Shown here: one piece after another, positions 44,919 to 53,867 of the stretch
Layout: each line of letters opens with the position of its first letter
Numbering within the stretch: position 1 is the first letter of the stretch
Assembly: GCF_004346165.1 (NCBI RefSeq)
Contig: NZ_SLZZ01000002.1
Location: 124,001-188,000, forward strand
Origin: Muricomes intestini
Lineage (GTDB): Bacteria; Bacillota; Clostridia; Lachnospirales; Lachnospiraceae
Reading direction: 5' to 3'
DNA length: 64,000 nucleotides
Notes under the pieces: model-generated
Database searches by the model: none
Told to the model about the DNA's origin: nothing
The model's input: only the letters and a program-made list of their open reading frames with translations
Made by a program: the position numbers and the translations under genes

Positions 44919-45166
44919 TACTCATTCACCTCCGATTATCCATATGGCCATTCACCTTTCCAATGTTCATAACACATAATTATATATATATTATTCTGTG
45001 GTTTACGTACAACAATTATATCGTATATCACCTTAACTTACTATAAAAAGTTTAATTCCGTAATGCGACCTAATTTCGATTCAGCTTAAATAGATTAGAA
45101 AAGTTCAATACTTAGTTGGCAACAAAAAAATAATCTCAATTCGACTAAATACAAATAATACGAGTA

Positions 45167-45197
45167 ATGGCAGATACTCAAAATAAATATCTGCCAT
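45167..45197. terminator. 10-bp hairpin after guaA
   Basis: ATGGCAGATA (45167-45176) and TATCTGCCAT (45188-45197) pair exactly. It lies 26 bases after the guaA stop but lacks a strong T-run on the minus strand. The rest of 44919-45166 is AT-rich with a TTGGCAACAAAAAAATAA stretch and no gene. Confidence 0.45.
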
Positions 45198-45222
45198 CTA
45201 AAATAATCTGTGTAATTTCGTA

Positions 45223-46770
45223 CTACTCAAACTCTATCGTCCCTGGTGGTTTCCCTGTCAAATCGTACATTACCCGATTGACATGCTCCACTTCATTTAC
45301 TATCCTGCTCGTAACCTTCTGCAGCACCTCCCAGGGTACTTCCGCTGATTCTGCCGTCATGAAGTCGATTGTATTCACTGCTCTCAGCGCAATCGCATAG
45401 TCATAAGTTCTTTCATCCCCCATAACTCCCACGGACCGCATATTTGTGAGCGCCGCAAAGTACTGACCAACTGTCCTGTTCATCCCGGCAGCATCCATCT
45501 CTTCACGATAGATAGCATCAGCATCCTGCACAATCTTTACCTTCTCTGCAGTCACTTCACCGATAATTCTAATGCCAAGTCCCGGCCCGGGGAATGGCTG
45601 CCTGAATACCAGTTGCTCTGGTATTCCGAGTTCCAGGCCCACCTTGCGGACTTCATCCTTAAACAAATCCCGCAAAGGTTCTATAATTTCTTTAAAATCA
45701 ACATAGTCCGGCAATCCGCCTACATTGTGATGCGACTTAATGACCGCGGACTCACCGCCCAGGCCGCTTTCCACCACATCGGGATAAATGGTTCCCTGTA
45801 CCAGAAAATCCACAGCTCCTATTTTTTGTGCTTCTTCCTCAAAAACACGGATAAATTCTTCGCCTATAATCTTACGCTTCTTTTCCGGCTCCATAACACC
45901 GGCCAGTTTTTCATAGAATCTTTCCTGGGCATTAACTCTGATAAAGTTCAAATCATAAGGGCCATCCAATCCAAATACATTCTCTACTTCATCGCCTTCA
46001 TTTTTCCGCAGCAAACCGTGATCCACAAATACACAGGTCAGTTGAGAACCAATCGCCTTTGACAGTAAAACCGCAGCCACAGAGGAATCCACACCGCCGG
46101 ACAATGCACAGAGCACTTTCCCGCCGCCGATTTTCTCTCGAATCGTCTTTATAGTCTCTTCAGCAAATGCATCCATCTTCCAGGCACCGGCACAGCCGCA
46201 TACATTTTTCACGAAGTTATTTATCATCGTTTTTCCTTCTACTGTATGAAGCACTTCCGGGTGAAACTGAATAGCATACAACTTGTCCGCTTCATTTTCT
46301 GCCGCTGCCACGGAGCAGTCTGCCGTGTGGGCCGTGACTTCAAACCCTGAAGCGACTCTGGAAATATAATCAAAATGGCTCATCCAGCAGACAGTCGGTG
46401 TTGACACATTTTCAAATATTTTAGATTCTGTCTTGTCAATCAAAACGTCTGTTTTGCCATATTCCCGCACCTCTGCTGGCTCTACTTTTCCGCCAAGCAC
46501 ATGCATCATAAGCTGCGCGCCATAGCACAGGCCAAGAACCGGAATTCCCAGTTCAAACAGCTCTTTTGAATATGATGGGGAGTCCTCCTCATAACAGCTG
46601 TTCGGGCCTCCTGTCAAAACAATCCCTTTGGGATTCATTTCCTTAATTTTCTCTATATCTATTTTATAAGAATAGATTTCACAATACACATTACATTCCC
46701 TGACGCGTCTTGCGACTAATTGATTATACTGTCCGCCGAAATCTAGGACAATGACTAATTCATTCTTCAC
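45223..46770 (-). CDS. guaA: GMP synthase (glutamine-hydrolysing)
   Basis: 515 residues, converting XMP to GMP. The glutamine amidotransferase domain has its nucleophile in GLCYGAQLM (Cys about 80) and the His/Glu pair in [10 protein letters not shown]. The ATP-pyrophosphatase loop is [15 protein letters not shown]. The dimerisation domain ends [10 protein letters not shown]. Full length. Promoter at 46806-46834; no guanine riboswitch is visible in the leader. Confidence 0.97.
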   Translation of the reverse strand: MKNELVIVLDFGGQYNQLVARRVRECNVYCEIYSYKIDIEKIKEMNPKGIVLTGGPNSCYEEDSPSYSKELFELGIPVLGLCYGAQLMMHVLGGKVEPAEVREYGKTDVLIDKTESKIFENVSTPTVCWMSHFDYISRVASGFEVTAHTADCSVAAAENEADKLYAIQFHPEVLHTVEGKTMINNFVKNVCGCAGAWKMDAFAEETIKTIREKIGGGKVLCALSGGVDSSVAAVLLSKAIGSQLTCVFVDHGLLRKNEGDEVENVFGLDGPYDLNFIRVNAQERFYEKLAGVMEPEKKRKIIGEEFIRVFEEEAQKIGAVDFLVQGTIYPDVVESGLGGESAVIKSHHNVGGLPDYVDFKEIIEPLRDLFKDEVRKVGLELGIPEQLVFRQPFPGPGLGIRIIGEVTAEKVKIVQDADAIYREEMDAAGMNRTVGQYFAALTNMRSVGVMGDERTYDYAIALRAVNTIDFMTAESAEVPWEVLQKVTSRIVNEVEHVNRVMYDLTGKPPGTIEFE

Positions 46771-46805
46771 ATTTATCCTCCTGCTCCACTTTCATTTACC
46801 TACCT

Positions 46806-46834
46806 ATTATAAAGTAGCAAAGATACATTTACAA
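46806..46834 (-). promoter_or_regulatory. Sigma-A promoter of guaA
   Basis: TTGTAA (46834-46829), 17 bases, TATAAT (46811-46806), about 35 bases before the start codon. Confidence 0.75.
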
Positions 46835-46840
46835 GAGTAA

Positions 46841-46860
46841 AAAAGGGGACTGACCCTTTT
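46841..46860. repeat. Short palindromic repeat (AAAAGGG-GTC type)
   Basis: AAAAGGGGACTGACCCTTTT, an imperfect palindrome related to the 27-base palindrome at 60155-60181. Confidence 0.5.
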
Positions 46861-46883
46861 GCCGTCCGTTTTCAGAATATTCT

Positions 46884-46923
46884 AAAAACTTCCCGATGCA
46901 TTTTATATGCCGGGAAGTTTTTA
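46884..46923 (-). terminator. Terminator of the HPr-like gene
   Basis: AAAACTTCCCG...CGGGAAGTTTTT with a 14-base loop. T-runs flank both sides, so it can act in either direction. Confidence 0.85.
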
Positions 46924-47009
46924 ACTGGTATTGATTTTATTTAGGCAAAACATGATGTTACAAACCGAAGTCACCCGATATAGGAACTGATGTGAATATT
47001 ACCGGATGC

Positions 47010-47240
47010 TTACGCTGTCATATATTCAGCAATATCTTGTTTCAGCTGTTCACAGTCTTCATCATATACCCGCAGTTCAATCGGGTTATTGAAGCCCAGA
47101 TTCATAATGCCCAATATGGACTTTGCATCTACAACAAATCTTCCTCTCTTCATATCCATATCATAAGGGTATTTTTCTACCTTATTTACGAATGCACGTA
47201 CTTCATCAGGATTTTTGAATTTAATAATCATATCACGCAT
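47010..47240 (-). CDS. HPr-like protein lacking histidine
   Basis: 76 residues of the HPr fold. The regulatory serine region is kept (DAKSILGIMNLG, Ser about 42, equal to HPr Ser46), but there is no histidine anywhere, so the PEP-dependent His15 phosphorylation of a PTS carrier is impossible. This is like Crh of Bacillus, which works only in carbon catabolite control. GGAG precedes ATG 47240. Single-gene unit with its own terminator. Confidence 0.85.
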   Translation of the reverse strand: MRDMIIKFKNPDEVRAFVNKVEKYPYDMDMKRGRFVVDAKSILGIMNLGFNNPIELRVYDEDCEQLKQDIAEYMTA

Positions 47241-47366
47241 GGTAACATCTCCTTAAAACATCTATCGCAACTTGATAATTTGTTTAACAGCTATCTTTTA
47301 TCCACGACATAATATCACAGTTTTCGATACACGCAAGGGAGAAATATTTAACAAATGGTGAAATAT

Positions 47367-48896
47367 TTAATATTTTAATTTTCGAAATTCACTGGGAAGC
47401 ATTCCAACCGTCTCCTTAAAAACTCTGCTCATATACTTTGGGTCTGAGTATCCTGCGAGTTCGGAAATCTGTCCCAGTTTTAAATGTGTATCCCGGAGAA
47501 GGCTTTTTACTTTTTCTATCCGCAGCTCTCTAATTGTCTCCGAAAATGTAGTTCCGGTCTGTTTCTTGAACTGTGTACTTAAGTATTCCCCGGAGACAAA
47601 CAGCTTGTCTGCAACCTCCTCCAGTGTGATCCCCTGGTCATAATACTGCTGAATCATATGCTGTGCTCTTTGTACCAACTTGCTGACATGAATGTTTTCT
47701 TCTTCTTTGAAATTAGGGTCTATGATTTCAAAAAAAATTTCCATAGTGTCGGTAATCTGACTCCAGCTGACAGCTTCTGATATTGCCTGGAGCTGCTTTT
47801 GAATCTGCAGCTCTGCATTTATTTCCCAGATGCTTCTATAACAGTTTGCAACTGACCAGTTAAAACGGATGATGGCGGCCTTTATCTCGCCCGGCAAATA
47901 TCTGTTTTCCCGACAGTGAGAAAATAGGGATTTGTAACAATTAATCAACAGCTCTCTATTTCCTTGTTTCACAGCTTTACAAGCTTCATACTCCAATTCT
48001 GTAGGATATTTAAAAGGAACTATTTCTAGCTTTTCAATGTCCTCCTTTCTAATAAGCGCTCCTTTTCCCAGAAGAAGATTCCACTCCCTCTCCTCCTGCA
48101 TCTCCCGGATGGCCACAGGCAAATCTAATATTCTCTCCAAACTGCTCCAAACACAAATCACAGGCTCTTTCAGATTATCACACAGCATCGGTACAACCGA
48201 ATTCTTAAAGTACGAATACTGGGACATGCCCTCAGAACCATGATACAAAATCATAAGCAGTGCATCCCATGCATCTGCTTCCAAAACACAAGACTCAAAT
48301 TTTACTGTATGGGACTTCACATCCATCAGCAGCTTCCTTGCCTCTTTATTTTTCTCCTCGTATTTATTTCCTAGCCATAATACAAATATTTCAGCAGGAT
48401 TCTCCAGAGAAAACCCAAATTTTTCCATAGTCATGCGGTCAAGGATCTTGTCCGGAATAAGCTGCCCATTCAGACAGCTCAGTAATATATTGGGAACCGA
48501 AAATACCTTTTCCAGACCTTGCTCTGTTTCAATAGCCTTCTCTGCCTTTTGCACCGCCCGCTTCAGCTCTGGTATTTTAACCGGTTTTAATAAATAATTT
48601 CCCGCGTCAAGCTCCATTGCCTGTTTTATATACTCAAACCTTGGGCATTCAGACAATACCAGTACTTTACAAGTGTTACGTTCTCTCCGAAGTTTCCTGA
48701 GCAATGTAAGCCCGTCCCCCCTTTGCGTTTGCGTATCCAAAATCACCAAATCCGGCAGCCATCGGCATATCATATCATACCCTTCTCTGGCATTCTTTGC
48801 AATTGGGGCTACTTCATAATCGGGACCTATTTTATGGAGGGCTTCTGTCAACTCTTCTTGAATCAGTGGATCCGCTTCCACAATGACGATCTTCAT
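47367..48896 (-). CDS. YesN-type response regulator with AraC output
   Basis: 509 residues. A REC receiver domain (VEADPLIQEELTEAL; LPDLVILDTQTQ with the phospho-Asp; VLVLSE; LLKPVKIPEL) covers about 1-120. A long central region follows, and then two AraC helix-turn-helix motifs (TLEEVADKLFVSGEYLSTQF; LKLGQISELAGYSDPKYMSRVF). GAAGGAGG before ATG 48896 fixes the start. No partner kinase adjoins. The leader has an inverted repeat at 48941-48982. Confidence 0.9.
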   Translation of the reverse strand: MKIVIVEADPLIQEELTEALHKIGPDYEVAPIAKNAREGYDMICRWLPDLVILDTQTQRGDGLTLLRKLRRERNTCKVLVLSECPRFEYIKQAMELDAGNYLLKPVKIPELKRAVQKAEKAIETEQGLEKVFSVPNILLSCLNGQLIPDKILDRMTMEKFGFSLENPAEIFVLWLGNKYEEKNKEARKLLMDVKSHTVKFESCVLEADAWDALLMILYHGSEGMSQYSYFKNSVVPMLCDNLKEPVICVWSSLERILDLPVAIREMQEEREWNLLLGKGALIRKEDIEKLEIVPFKYPTELEYEACKAVKQGNRELLINCYKSLFSHCRENRYLPGEIKAAIIRFNWSVANCYRSIWEINAELQIQKQLQAISEAVSWSQITDTMEIFFEIIDPNFKEEENIHVSKLVQRAQHMIQQYYDQGITLEEVADKLFVSGEYLSTQFKKQTGTTFSETIRELRIEKVKSLLRDTHLKLGQISELAGYSDPKYMSRVFKETVGMLPSEFRKLKY

Positions 48897-48940
48897 TTTC
48901 AGACCTCCTTCTCTGATGTAATTCAGGCATATTCCGACAG

Positions 48941-48982
48941 TGTACTGTGGGGCGTGCGTCACACTCTGCATGCCCCCGTACA
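48941..48982. promoter_or_regulatory. Nested inverted repeat upstream of the response regulator
   Basis: TGTAC (48941-48945) pairs with GTACA (48978-48982), enclosing GGGGCGTGC/GCATGCCCC. Possible operator or leader hairpin. The remaining 48983-49135 shows no gene. Confidence 0.45.
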
Positions 48983-49135
48983 TTCACACGCCTGTGCAAT
49001 CTGCGGTTAATATGTCTTTCCAGATTTGAAACTACCTCGCCAAGTAAGAGCATTATACCATAATAAATACTAATGTGCTGTCTCTTTGACTTTCAGTAAG
49101 CAATCTATCTTGCGAAATGCCAATGAAACAGTGTA

Positions 49136-49387
49136 CTAATGCTGATGAAGGTATTTTTCTCTTGTGGCCAGTCCGCCTCGTATGTGTCTCTCTGACTTAT
49201 TCATGTCCAATACCTTCCGTGCTTCACCCGCCAGAGAAGGGTTGATCTGAAGAAGCCGTTCTGTTACATCCTTGTGAATTGTAGACTTTGATACACCAAA
49301 TTTCTTAGCTGCCTGCCTCACTGTTGCCTTCTCTTCAATAATATAATTTGCTATTTCTATTGCCCGCTCTTCTATGTATTCTTTCAA
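49136..49387 (-). CDS. spoIIID: Sporulation transcription factor SpoIIID
   Basis: 83-residue mother-cell regulator of sporulation. The family pattern is complete: YIEERAIEIANYIIEEKATV, RQAAKKFGVSKSTIHKDVTE with the helix-turn-helix, then ERHIRGGLATREKY. The TTG at 49387 is chosen because GAGGAG lies 7 bases upstream. It indicates an endospore former. Confidence 0.95.
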   Translation of the reverse strand: MKEYIEERAIEIANYIIEEKATVRQAAKKFGVSKSTIHKDVTERLLQINPSLAGEARKVLDMNKSERHIRGGLATREKYLHQH

Positions 49388-49577
49388 GAATGTTCTCCTC
49401 AAATACGTTTTTTACATCCTATGGAAAATACATATAAAATATGCAATTATTCTGAAATTTGTGTGAACAAGGAGTCCGTTTTAAAACTTTTAATGAAATT
49501 TGTTGCGCTTCTTCCCGATACGTAAAAACAGGCCAGATTTTTCCTGACCTGTTTTCCCATTTATCAAATACTGTCTT

Positions 49578-50141
49578 CTACGCTTCTTTTGAAAGGCTTC
49601 CCTTTTTAGATCGTGTCTTGCTGTAAAGCAGCAGCAGAATTGTGCCTATGACTCCTGCTGAAACAGCATTTGAAATTGCTGCAACGACACCCTGGGTAAA
49701 CACCAGGTTTACCGGTTCTTTATAAATGACGATATCTAGTACCGGAGCCACTACAATCCAGGATATGGCATTTGCGACAACCTGATATATGTTGAAACGA
49801 AGGGCATCCTTCACTCCAAATTCTCCTTCTTCCACCCTCATCCGCGGGTAAACCAATCCGGTAATAAAACAGGTTAACCCACTGGCTATTACCCAGCTCC
49901 ACCACGCAGAACCGTACTGGATAGAATCAGAAAGGAAATGCCCAATTAGTGAAAGCAATCCACCTGCAATCGGCCCAAACAGAGCAGCAAAAAACGTACC
50001 AACGCCATAAGCTGTCTGGATATCTGTCTCGGGAATCCCTGTAGGTATTTTTACATACATAAACAATAACGTGAACAGTGCTGCGCCAAGTCCCGTAGCA
50101 ACAATGGTCTTGGTTTTAAACTCGAACATCTTTTTTCCCAT
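49578..50141 (-). CDS. ECF transporter S component (UPF0397-like)
   Basis: 187-residue membrane protein with about five or six helices, the substrate-binding subunit of an energy-coupling-factor importer. Patterns match UPF0397 (TIVATGLGAALFTLLFMYVK; FAALFGPIAGGLLSLIGHFL; GSAWWSWVIASGL). It ends the cluster that also holds EcfT, a two-domain EcfA and two SAM hydrolases, so its ligand may be a product or relative of SAM breakdown (adenosine, methionine or a nucleobase). That is inference from context. Confidence 0.88.
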   Translation of the reverse strand: MGKKMFEFKTKTIVATGLGAALFTLLFMYVKIPTGIPETDIQTAYGVGTFFAALFGPIAGGLLSLIGHFLSDSIQYGSAWWSWVIASGLTCFITGLVYPRMRVEEGEFGVKDALRFNIYQVVANAISWIVVAPVLDIVIYKEPVNLVFTQGVVAAISNAVSAGVIGTILLLLYSKTRSKKGSLSKEA

Positions 50142-50235
50142 CTCTCTCTTCCTCCTTTAGATGAACAGTTACCTATATTGAAAGATTACTTCGTTTTGCC
50201 CATTCTGTCAAGATTCAACAAAAACTGCCTGTAAC

Positions 50236-51078
50236 TTATTTCGTAAACTCCACAGTCCATTCCGGCCCATAATTTAAATTATATTCACTGCAGAAATCCC
50301 CCTGGCTGACAGCAACCGCAACTTTCATTAACTCATTGTTATAAATCATAGGGTCACCTTTCTGCGCAAATCCAAAGCTCTGATGGAAAAGGACCTTCTG
50401 ATTAAATACGGTCTTGCCCTCATGCTTTACTGCAAGATTTATATAATCTCCATATTCAAACCCTGCTTCTTTGAATTTCTTCAGTGGAATATTTGTCCAC
50501 AGGTTCCCAAAGTTTGGATCATTGATTTCGAAAATACCCTGCACCTTTCCGGGCTCTGTCACAGGCTCTAAAAGTGGATGCTCTACGATTTCATCAACCG
50601 GATACTCCGGACCAACACCCTCAAAATCGATGATTCCACTCGCCAGCCGTGCCGCTGTATACCCAAATAAATCCCTTCCATGGAAGATGGCAACATCCTC
50701 TGTTCCCTTTCCTCTCAGCCTGTTGACGGACTCGTCAATTTCGCGGACTGATTCGATCCCTATCATCTTCTTTACATGAGTCAGAGATCCGTTATCCGGA
50801 GTTACAACATAGTAACCGTCCACAGTTTTTGCCACGCATGCACGTCTGCTCGTCCCTACACCAGGGTCCACAACGGATACATATATAGTCCCCTCCGGCC
50901 AGAACTGCAGACTCTGGTACAGGCGGTAGCTGGCGCTCCATGTATCATACTGAGGGAGTTCATGAGTACCATCCATGATTTCCAGCTCTCTGTCCACACA
51001 TTTGACAACGCCGTACATGGAGCTGACTGCGCCTTCCTTGTAAGTAAAGTCTGTCTGAAATACTAAAATTGGTTTCAT
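50236..51078 (-). CDS. SAM hydrolase / hydroxide adenosyltransferase (DUF62), paralogue 1
   Basis: 280-residue enzyme of the DUF62 family, which splits S-adenosylmethionine into adenosine and methionine using water. Family blocks: FQTDFTYKEGAVSSMYGV, VVDPGVGTSRR, YVVTPDNGSLTHV and FHGRDLFGYTAARLASG (Asp/Arg/His catalytic set). The C-terminal beta domain is FGNLWTNIPLKKF. It is separated from EcfT upstream by repeat A copy 2, and lies 94 bases from the S component. Confidence 0.9.
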   Translation of the reverse strand: MKPILVFQTDFTYKEGAVSSMYGVVKCVDRELEIMDGTHELPQYDTWSASYRLYQSLQFWPEGTIYVSVVDPGVGTSRRACVAKTVDGYYVVTPDNGSLTHVKKMIGIESVREIDESVNRLRGKGTEDVAIFHGRDLFGYTAARLASGIIDFEGVGPEYPVDEIVEHPLLEPVTEPGKVQGIFEINDPNFGNLWTNIPLKKFKEAGFEYGDYINLAVKHEGKTVFNQKVLFHQSFGFAQKGDPMIYNNELMKVAVAVSQGDFCSEYNLNYGPEWTVEFTK

Positions 51079-51115
51079 AATGATTCCTCTCTTTCTTAAA
51101 ATTCTTTGTTATATC

Positions 51116-51300
51116 TATATGAATGATACCAGGGTCAAAAGGTCATGCGTTTCATGCTTGCATGAAAAGCATGACTTTGAGACCCGCAAAACATGAGAAA
51201 GTAGCCCGAGCAGGGCAGATTTCGAATGTTTTTAGGATTGCGGGAACACAAAGTGCGGAGTAATCCGTAGGTATCAGGGGGCAAAATACCTTTTGACCCC
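51116..51300. repeat. Structured repeat family A, copy 2
   Basis: Homologue of 31491-31672. AGGGTCAAAAGGT near the left end pairs with ACCTTTTGACCCCT at the right end. Inside are GTCATGC/GCATGAC enclosing TTTCATGC/GCATGAAA, an AAAACAT/ATGTTTT arm with GCCC/GGGC, and GGATT/AATCC. Compensating changes between copies (TTATGC/GCATAA against TCATGC/GCATGA) argue for a conserved structure. It fills the gap between EcfT and SAM hydrolase 1. Confidence 0.8.
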
Positions 51301-51304
51301 TACA

Positions 51305-52138
51305 TCATATGAATGGGTTATAGAACCTGGAGCCGTTTACGGCAAATGACATAAACAGTGAGCCAGCCAATATAAGTGCACCGAACGCCATAGCACCCCA
51401 GTCTCCTTTTCTAAGAGGCTTCGCCACATACCAAGTTCTTTTTTTATATTTTCCGAATCCTCTTAAGTCCATTGCATTACTAATCAGCTCGATTCTATCT
51501 AGTGTGGAAAATATAAGAGGAACACAGATGTTCATCACATTTTTTACACGAGTTCCCAGTTTTTCCTTCTTGGACATATCAAGCCCCCTGCTCTGCTGTG
51601 CCAGAGCAATATCCTGATAATCCCGAATCATGTCCGGGAAATACCGGAGCGTCAGGGAGAGTGCATATGCACCTTTATAGTTGACACCTATTCGGTTCAA
51701 AGAAGCTGCAAACTCACTAGGATTCGTGGTCAGTAAAAAAATCATTCCCAGTGGAACTACCGACGCATACTTTGTAATCTTTGTGACCTGGTATAGCAGC
51801 TGTTCCAGTGTGACCGTATACCGGCTGGTAATTCGGAACAACTCATGGCTTGTCCCATAAATTTCGATACCGTACTGGGGACTGAACAGGTAGGTAAGAA
51901 CAAAATTCATCAGTAGAAAAATAGCTACATAAATTGTCATAAGCTTAATCTGTTTGAACTTTATTTCCGACATCCAGAAAAATATAACGGACAATAACAT
52001 GACAAAAAGAATGTATCTAATGTCATAGGAAAACATAACAGAGAACGTCATACAAATGAAACAGACCAGTTTTGTCAGTCCCGACAGATTATAAATAAAA
52101 TTATCTCTATCTATGTAGTCAAATAATTTTGCTTTCAT
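51305..52138 (-). CDS. ecfT: ECF transporter T component
   Basis: 277-residue membrane protein of the CbiQ/EcfT family. Hydrophobic N-terminal half, then the coupling motifs that touch the ATPases (ALAQQSRGLDMSKKEKLGTR and ELISNAMDLRGFGKYKKRTW, the A-R-G pairs). The start overlaps the EcfA stop. Confidence 0.92.
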   Translation of the reverse strand: MKAKLFDYIDRDNFIYNLSGLTKLVCFICMTFSVMFSYDIRYILFVMLLSVIFFWMSEIKFKQIKLMTIYVAIFLLMNFVLTYLFSPQYGIEIYGTSHELFRITSRYTVTLEQLLYQVTKITKYASVVPLGMIFLLTTNPSEFAASLNRIGVNYKGAYALSLTLRYFPDMIRDYQDIALAQQSRGLDMSKKEKLGTRVKNVMNICVPLIFSTLDRIELISNAMDLRGFGKYKKRTWYVAKPLRKGDWGAMAFGALILAGSLFMSFAVNGSRFYNPFI

Positions 52139-53853
52139 GATCGGTGCGTCCTCCTTTCATGTTGAATGAAATTCTGCACGAATGTAGTCGGCTCAGGGAT
52201 TTCTGCCTTGATTGCCAGCTCATAGAGTGACGTAATCTTTAAATTAGCCCGCCCGGCTATGTCTTCGTTTGTAAGGATTTCAACTGCACTGGCATCTCCG
52301 ATTTTCTTTCCTTCGGAAATTACAATTGCATGAGGCGTATACTCCAGCATCAAATGCATATCGTGAGTAATCAGTATGATTGTGACGCCCTGATCATTCA
52401 GGCTCTTCAAAAACTCCATAATCTCCGTATAATGGTGATAGTCCTGTCCTGCCGTAGGCTCGTCCAGAATCAATATCTGAGGGCTCATCACAAGCATGGA
52501 GGCAATCGTCACACGTTTTTTCTGCCCGAAGCTTAAAGCAGAAACCGGCCACTTCTTATACGGAGCAAGGCCGCATATCTGTAGTGCCTTATCCACTTTT
52601 GCTCCTATTTCTTCCTCGGGAACCTGGCGGATGCGCAGCCCCAGGGCTACCTCATCATAAATCATAGGCTTGCAAATCATCTGATTTGGATTCTGCATAA
52701 CAAACCCTATTTTCTGTGAGCGTTCTTTAATTGTCTGTCCCTTTAAGTCTTCCCCATAGTATAAAAGTTTTCCCTCATCCTCCGTGACAAACCCGCAGAT
52801 TACCTTTGCGAGGGTGCTTTTTCCGGCACCGTTGGTCCCTACAACGCTGACCATCTCACCCTCCCGGATTTTGAAATTGATGTCCTGCAGGATCTTACGT
52901 TTTTTCGTGTATTGGAAGCTTAGATGCTCTGCCTCCAGTATCAACCTCCTGTCCTTCCCGGCAGATTCTTTTTTCTGCTCTCTGTTCCACCTTTGCAGGG
53001 GTTCCTTTATCTGGGCGATGTCCAGAGTATCCATACGTCCGGCCCGCATTTGGGATGTCACTTTGATATCTGCATATTTCATTGCAGTGACATATAGCGG
53101 CTCCCGGATTCCAAGCTTTGGCAGAACATCCGCGGCCACCAGTTCATCCGGTGTCATGTCCGCCACAATCCGGCCATCGTTGATTACAATAATCCGGTCT
53201 ACATCCCGGTAAAGTACATCCTCCAGGCGGTGTTCTATAATGACAACCGTCTTCTTAGACTCTTTCCAGACCCGGTCAATCAAATCAATTGCCGTTTTCC
53301 CGGTTGCCGGATCCAGGTTCGCAAGAGGCTCATCAAAGAGCAGGATATCTACATCATCCACCATTACCCCTGCAAAGGATACCCTCTGCTTCTGCCCTCC
53401 CGAAAGCTCAAAAGGGGAAGATTTCAACAGTTTTCCCATATCCACAATATCCGATACCTCCTGTACCGTTTCTTTCATCTGAGAAATAGGCACACAGTCA
53501 TTTTCCAGTGCAAAAGCAACATCCTCTCCCACTGTTAATCCTATGAATTGTCCATCGGCATCCTGGAGTACTGTTCCTACTTTCTTGGAGAGCTCAAAGA
53601 TATTCATCTCCTGTGTCTCTTTGCCGCTGATTTTTAAATTTCCCTCTATCTCTCCTTTATAGGAAAAAGGAATCAATCCGTTCAGGCAATTTCCTATGGT
53701 GCTCTTACCACTGCCGCTGGGACCTACTATCAAGACCTTCTCCCCTTCATATATCTTCAGATTGATATCATGAAGTGTCGGCTCTGCTTGGCTGAAATAC
53801 TGAAATTGAAAGTGTTCAAATTCTATGACCGGTTTCCTCTCTGTCTGGTTCAT
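52135..53853 (-). CDS. ecfA: ECF transporter ATPase, two ABC domains fused
   Basis: 572 residues with both ATPase domains in one chain. The first has GPSGSGKSTIGNCL, LSGGQKQRVSFAG and DILLFDEPLANLD. The second has GTNGAGKSTLAKVI, SFGQKKRVTIASM and ILILDEPTAGQD. The ATG at 53853 follows GAGGAGGG; the longer frame would overlap the regulator gene. It powers the importer with EcfT and the S component. Confidence 0.93.
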   Translation of the reverse strand: MNQTERKPVIEFEHFQFQYFSQAEPTLHDINLKIYEGEKVLIVGPSGSGKSTIGNCLNGLIPFSYKGEIEGNLKISGKETQEMNIFELSKKVGTVLQDADGQFIGLTVGEDVAFALENDCVPISQMKETVQEVSDIVDMGKLLKSSPFELSGGQKQRVSFAGVMVDDVDILLFDEPLANLDPATGKTAIDLIDRVWKESKKTVVIIEHRLEDVLYRDVDRIIVINDGRIVADMTPDELVAADVLPKLGIREPLYVTAMKYADIKVTSQMRAGRMDTLDIAQIKEPLQRWNREQKKESAGKDRRLILEAEHLSFQYTKKRKILQDINFKIREGEMVSVVGTNGAGKSTLAKVICGFVTEDEGKLLYYGEDLKGQTIKERSQKIGFVMQNPNQMICKPMIYDEVALGLRIRQVPEEEIGAKVDKALQICGLAPYKKWPVSALSFGQKKRVTIASMLVMSPQILILDEPTAGQDYHHYTEIMEFLKSLNDQGVTIILITHDMHLMLEYTPHAIVISEGKKIGDASAVEILTNEDIAGRANLKITSLYELAIKAEIPEPTTFVQNFIQHERRTHRS

Positions 53854-53867
53854 GGGTCCTCCCTCCT

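Noticed and set aside
46771-46990. Guanine riboswitch or T-box in the guaA leader
   Set aside because: The leader is short, has a plain promoter about 35 bases from the start and lacks the conserved purine-riboswitch core.
48832-49053. Arginine-rich frame upstream of the response regulator
   Set aside because: Overlaps the start of the response regulator in another frame and consists of translated inverted repeats.
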